64,000 nt of DNA from Saccharicrinis sp963667815 (lineage in GTDB: Bacteria > Bacteroidota > Bacteroidia > Bacteroidales > Marinilabiliaceae): assembly GCA_963667815.1 (NCBI GenBank), contig OY764021.1; one strand, 5' to 3'. Within the stretch, counting starts at the first letter, position 1. Each line of letters opens with the position of its first letter. The notes under the pieces are model-generated. The model saw only the letters and a program-made list of their open reading frames with translations. It was not told the DNA's origin and searched no databases. Positions 60,668 to 64,000 of the stretch are shown piece by piece. Both the position numbers and the translations under genes were made by a program.

Positions 60668-61837
60668 TTACTCAAGTAACTCCAGCACCTTTTGTGCCGA
60701 AATAATTTTAAAGTTTTGGTTTCGATCCGTTCCATTATCTTTATTAAAACCATCCTGTACAACAAAAATTCCTTTTGGAAAATCCGGCCCCATTGGAGTA
60801 TTACATATTTCTATCCCATCAGTTTCTTCTACACCATCATAATTTCCATCTTCTATAACAAAACTTGTAATATATGAGTATGGTGGGTTTATATCAAAAA
60901 TAGCATAAGAAAAGTTTCCTTGAATGGATGCTATTAAATAGCCTTTGTCTTTAGATACTCTATAAATAGTTAATCCTTCAATATCATAACTGATATTAGA
61001 ATTTGAAATAGAAGATTCCTTTATGCGGAACATAGTTGTATCAGCATCCTGTTGCGCATTGTATGCAAAAATAGCATTCTCTTCAACACCAATAAATAAT
61101 GTGTTTGTAATACCGTCAACTACCATACCTTCTGGTTGGCTGGGCATTTGTAAAGTTCTTGTTAAACTTGCTGTAATGGTATCTTTTTTAGGATCAAGCA
61201 GCCATTGTTCAACCAAGCCATTCTTACCATTGGCAAACAGGTAGTGTTTTCCATTTTTTTTATTAAAGTAGGTACAAAAACCATATACATCATCTACTGT
61301 AGATGGTATTTTGCAAAGTGCTTTTTCTTTTAAAACAAGATTCTGCTGGTCTATTTCAAAAACATCAATTGTTTGAGTTGTTCTATTGGTACATGCAACA
61401 TAATCAATAGATCGGTTACCCATTTTTAAATTGTATCCGCACTCTGCATTGTTGATTTTTCCTACAGCTATAAACTGCAATTCTTTACCATAGATATCAT
61501 AAAGATGTAAACCTGCTTTTTTATTTGTACCAATTATTAAACTCTTTTCAGGATTAGATTGGTTAATCCAAATAGCAGGATCATCAGCCGCATCTTCATC
61601 AATTTCAGATAGAACTGGTGGGGTTTCGTAGTCAGCAGTAATAGAGTTGTTAAATTTAGCTCTAAGAGCAAGAGCTTCTGCCATTTTTAAAGAGTCTTCT
61701 CTGGCTTCTTTATTTCTCTCAACAGTAACTGGATCAACCGGGTTTAGAGATGTTTTTGCATTATTTTTACTCTTGTTGTTACAAGATGACAATAATGTAA
61801 TAATACCTAATAATGTAATTGAAAGTATATATTTCAT
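60668..61837 (-). CDS. beta-propeller phytase lipoprotein
   Basis: 389 aa. Lipobox LLSSC (Cys19). The six-blade phytase-type fold is marked by DDPAIWINQSNPEKSLIIGTNKKAGLHLYD, RSIDYVACTNRTTQTIDVFEID, YGFCTYFNKKNGKHYLFANGKNGLVEQW, QPEGMVVDG and DIEGLTIY. The EDAADDPA and DIEG acidic clusters are calcium-binding regions. It releases phosphate from phytate. Gene order with the TonB receptor suggests uptake of phytate breakdown products. Confidence 0.9.
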   Translation of the reverse strand: MKYILSITLLGIITLLSSCNNKSKNNAKTSLNPVDPVTVERNKEAREDSLKMAEALALRAKFNNSITADYETPPVLSEIDEDAADDPAIWINQSNPEKSLIIGTNKKAGLHLYDIYGKELQFIAVGKINNAECGYNLKMGNRSIDYVACTNRTTQTIDVFEIDQQNLVLKEKALCKIPSTVDDVYGFCTYFNKKNGKHYLFANGKNGLVEQWLLDPKKDTITASLTRTLQMPSQPEGMVVDGITNTLFIGVEENAIFAYNAQQDADTTMFRIKESSISNSNISYDIEGLTIYRVSKDKGYLIASIQGNFSYAIFDINPPYSYITSFVIEDGNYDGVEETDGIEICNTPMGPDFPKGIFVVQDGFNKDNGTDRNQNFKIISAQKVLELLE

Positions 61838-61914
61838 AAATATATTTTAATGAAAATATTGGGAAATACAACAAAGCAATCCCAATATTAATTGTAATGA
61901 ATTTATATTATCGT

Positions 61915-64000
61915 TTAAAAGTTTACCTTAATTCCTGCTTTAGCAGTCATTCCGTAATATTCCATTTGCATGGTGCGATTGCTTTCTCCTTGGAAATATC
62001 TTAAGGGTTGATTCAGAATGTTGTTGCAATCAACATAAACAATGTAGTTTTTCTTTAAAGCATAAGTCAGGTTTAAATCTAAGTAGGTAACTTGATCATA
62101 ATATCTGTCTAAAGCAGCTTCGTCACCAAACTCATCAATAAAATCGCTGGCATAATTATACGATAACCTTCCGGTAAATTTCTTGGTTTCATATGATAAA
62201 GAAGCGTTTAGCGTATGCTTTGGAGATCCTGGCATATCTAAAGTTTCATCTTCTCTGTCTTCAATATTAAAGTCTGTAATTTCAGATTTTGTATAAGTAT
62301 AGTTGGCATAAATGCCAAATCCACTTAAAAATCCGGGTAAAAAGTCGAGTTGACGTTGTGCAGAAAACTCTAAACCTAACAAGGTCGCATCACCACCATT
62401 AATTGGGTGTTTAAAATCCTTATATTCAAATCCATTGTAAACGTAGTCATCATGCGTTTCATCTACAATAAAATCTTTAATATCCTTATAAAAGAATCCT
62501 CCGGAAATAATACCAATTGTTTTAAAATAATGCTCGAACATAACATCAATGTTATTCGATGTGGTTGCATTAAGATCAGGATTACCAATAGAAATTTCTT
62601 CCTGGTCCTCAATTTGTTGGTAAGGAATTAAATCGAAATACCCAGGGCGGGCTATTGTTGAAGTATAAGCAAACCTGGCAATACTGTTTTTGCTTAATTC
62701 ATATTTTAAATGGAAGTTAGGCAAAACATTTGTGTAATCAGTTTTAATAGTTCCTGTTGGTATTAAAGACTCAGGGCCGTCAACAGAATCATCAAATTCA
62801 TATCCTTCACCTTCTGTTTTGGTGTTTTCAACTCGAATACCCAACACAGCCGACATTTTTTTACCTAAATTCTGATTAAACATTAAATAACCTGCAGTTA
62901 CGGTTTCAGATGCATCAAAGTTTCCTGCAAATTCAGAGTAGTCTGCCTCCTTTTCAAAATTGGAAGAATTGTTTAAGTCTAACTCACCCACAAATTCTTT
63001 TGTTACATAGGTTCCTACATTATATTTATCTCCTGGCATAAAATTGTCTCTTGACATTTCTTTTGTACTTGCTAATGCCTGACTCATGAATAAACCTTCA
63101 TCAATAGGAGTGTATTCGTAAAAGTTATTGTCTCTGCTTTTACTTTTTGATTTGTATTTACCACCAATTTTTAATGAATTTTTAAAGGCTCCGTTTGCCA
63201 ATGGAATTTCAAAATTTATTTTGGCTACAACATCGATATCTTCCGTATATTGGTTTTCTTCAGTTAGTTCATCCAATTCCCAATTACTATTCAAATCATG
63301 GTTACTTTGATCTTGTATATACATTAATGGTTTTTTAGAGTCAGAAAAATCATTGACAATATACTGACCATCTTCATCCAGCTTGAGATTTAAATATCTT
63401 TCACCTGGTCTGTCTTCCGAAGCTTTAGAATAAGAAAAGCCCCAATCTGCTTTAACTTTTCCAAATATATGATCGCCACTTAATGAAAATTGCATCATTT
63501 GTTGATCCTCTAAACGTGCATTTTTATCATTATCACCTGATTTAACTTCACGTTCTAATTTGTCGGCAGAATATACATTACCATTTTCTAATTCATCAAC
63601 TTCTGCAACAAATCTATATCTGTTTTCCCAGTCTTTTCTGCGGTTATACATACCCTTTAAATAAATGGTATGATTTTCGTTTAGTTTAAAATCAAAAGAT
63701 CCGGAATAACTTTGGCGAAGACGCTGTAGATAATATTGACGAATCTGTAGCTCTTTCAAATAAATATTATCATCATCATCTAAATCCCATTCTCCTTCAA
63801 CATTATCAGAACCCAATTTATTATTGTTAATTGAAATTCCTAATACCATACCAATATTATCATTTGCAAATCTATCACTGTATGATAAGTTAGCTGTGTA
63901 ATTAGGCTTTTCAGAAATTTGATTATATCCTGCGCCAAATGATCCTGAAATTCGTCTACCCGCAGGTTCAGAAAGGGTTACTAAGTTCACTGAAGCTCCA
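61915..64000 (-). CDS. TonB-dependent receptor, truncated by the window
   Basis: At least 694 residues visible. The frame continues to base 64000, so the true start is outside (the GTG at 63990 is internal: GASVNLVTLSEPAGRR is plug sequence). A 22-strand-type barrel follows, ending AGIKVNF. A large acidic-rich set of loops (for example EGEWDLDDDDNIYLKE) suits a polyanion- or metal-associated ligand. Gene pair with beta-propeller phytase is a known Bacteroidota layout. Substrate inferred only. Confidence 0.85.
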   Translation of the reverse strand, partial: GASVNLVTLSEPAGRRISGSFGAGYNQISEKPNYTANLSYSDRFANDNIGMVLGISINNNKLGSDNVEGEWDLDDDDNIYLKELQIRQYYLQRLRQSYSGSFDFKLNENHTIYLKGMYNRRKDWENRYRFVAEVDELENGNVYSADKLEREVKSGDNDKNARLEDQQMMQFSLSGDHIFGKVKADWGFSYSKASEDRPGERYLNLKLDEDGQYIVNDFSDSKKPLMYIQDQSNHDLNSNWELDELTEENQYTEDIDVVAKINFEIPLANGAFKNSLKIGGKYKSKSKSRDNNFYEYTPIDEGLFMSQALASTKEMSRDNFMPGDKYNVGTYVTKEFVGELDLNNSSNFEKEADYSEFAGNFDASETVTAGYLMFNQNLGKKMSAVLGIRVENTKTEGEGYEFDDSVDGPESLIPTGTIKTDYTNVLPNFHLKYELSKNSIARFAYTSTIARPGYFDLIPYQQIEDQEEISIGNPDLNATTSNNIDVMFEHYFKTIGIISGGFFYKDIKDFIVDETHDDYVYNGFEYKDFKHPINGGDATLLGLEFSAQRQLDFLPGFLSGFGIYANYTYTKSEITDFNIEDREDETLDMPGSPKHTLNASLSYETKKFTGRLSYNYASDFIDEFGDEAALDRYYDQVTYLDLNLTYALKKNYIVYVDCNNILNQPLRYFQGESNRTMQMEYYGMTAKAGIKVNF

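Overview
This 64 kb window is a low-GC chromosomal segment of a member of the Bacteroidota, probably from the Bacteroidales/Marinilabiliales part of the phylum (inference). The evidence is the long Bacteroidota-type NusB, a PUR-family nucleic-acid-binding protein, a FeoA-FeoB fusion, TonB receptors with an N-terminal carboxypeptidase-like domain, DUF5606 and DUF1573 proteins, and one clear TTG-N19-TAnnTTTG promoter. No rRNA, tRNA or CRISPR array was seen.

Layout. 1-5.5 kb holds minus-strand genes: a small membrane protein, a class C beta-lactamase-like lipoprotein, a decayed zinc-ribbon gene, a membrane-anchored MutS-family ATPase and a DUF2867-like protein. 5.5-6.7 kb is non-coding but highly structured: hairpins, a ten-unit helically phased TTCGCA array and a 63-bp palindrome.

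6.7-26.5 kb is the most unusual part. I read it as an integron gene-cassette array with sixteen attC-like sites and no recognisable integron integrase. The start of each cassette (GTTRRRY, R') is complementary to its own 3' box (RYYYAAC, R''), usually over 8-14 bases, which defines cassette limits from sequence alone. The cargo is one or two small genes per cassette: HEPN-like putative RNases, a DUF1016/PDDEXK nuclease, a DUF6794 protein, a DUF6624-like protein, a 4-fold beta flower protein, a SecD-P1-like lipoprotein and several unknowns. Three cassettes carry a tyrosine recombinase plus an IS91-type HUH transposase. Two of these are identical 2.4 kb copies; the third is related and inverted. 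All three are delimited at attC crossover points.

26.7-41 kb is a minus-strand lysine-fermentation cluster: class III aminotransferase (probable Kat), a two-subunit CoA-transferase, Kce, Kdd, KamA, KamB, a MutS-like KamC, KamD, KamE, thiolase, then a GAF histidine kinase and a small protein. Kal and butyryl-CoA dehydrogenase are absent, so the likely route is lysine to beta-lysine, 3,5-diaminohexanoate, 3-keto-5-aminohexanoate, acetoacetate plus 3-aminobutyryl-CoA, then acetoacetyl-CoA and acetyl-CoA. A FadL-type porin follows; its 5' leader closely resembles that of the thiolase gene.

42.9-46.8 kb is an ArsR-controlled cluster (ArsR, thioredoxin-like, ArsF-like, ArsG-like, ArsP-like permease), followed by an EFR1-type ferredoxin and an MFS transporter. 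48-54 kb is a metal-handling group: HMA protein, TonB receptor, His/Cys-rich HYC_CC_PP protein, FeoB-associated Cys-rich protein and FeoAB. 54.2-60.6 kb is housekeeping (PUR protein, NusB, DUF1573, YajC, YbbR-like, CoaE, TerB-DnaJ, DUF5606). The window ends with a beta-propeller phytase beside a truncated TonB receptor.
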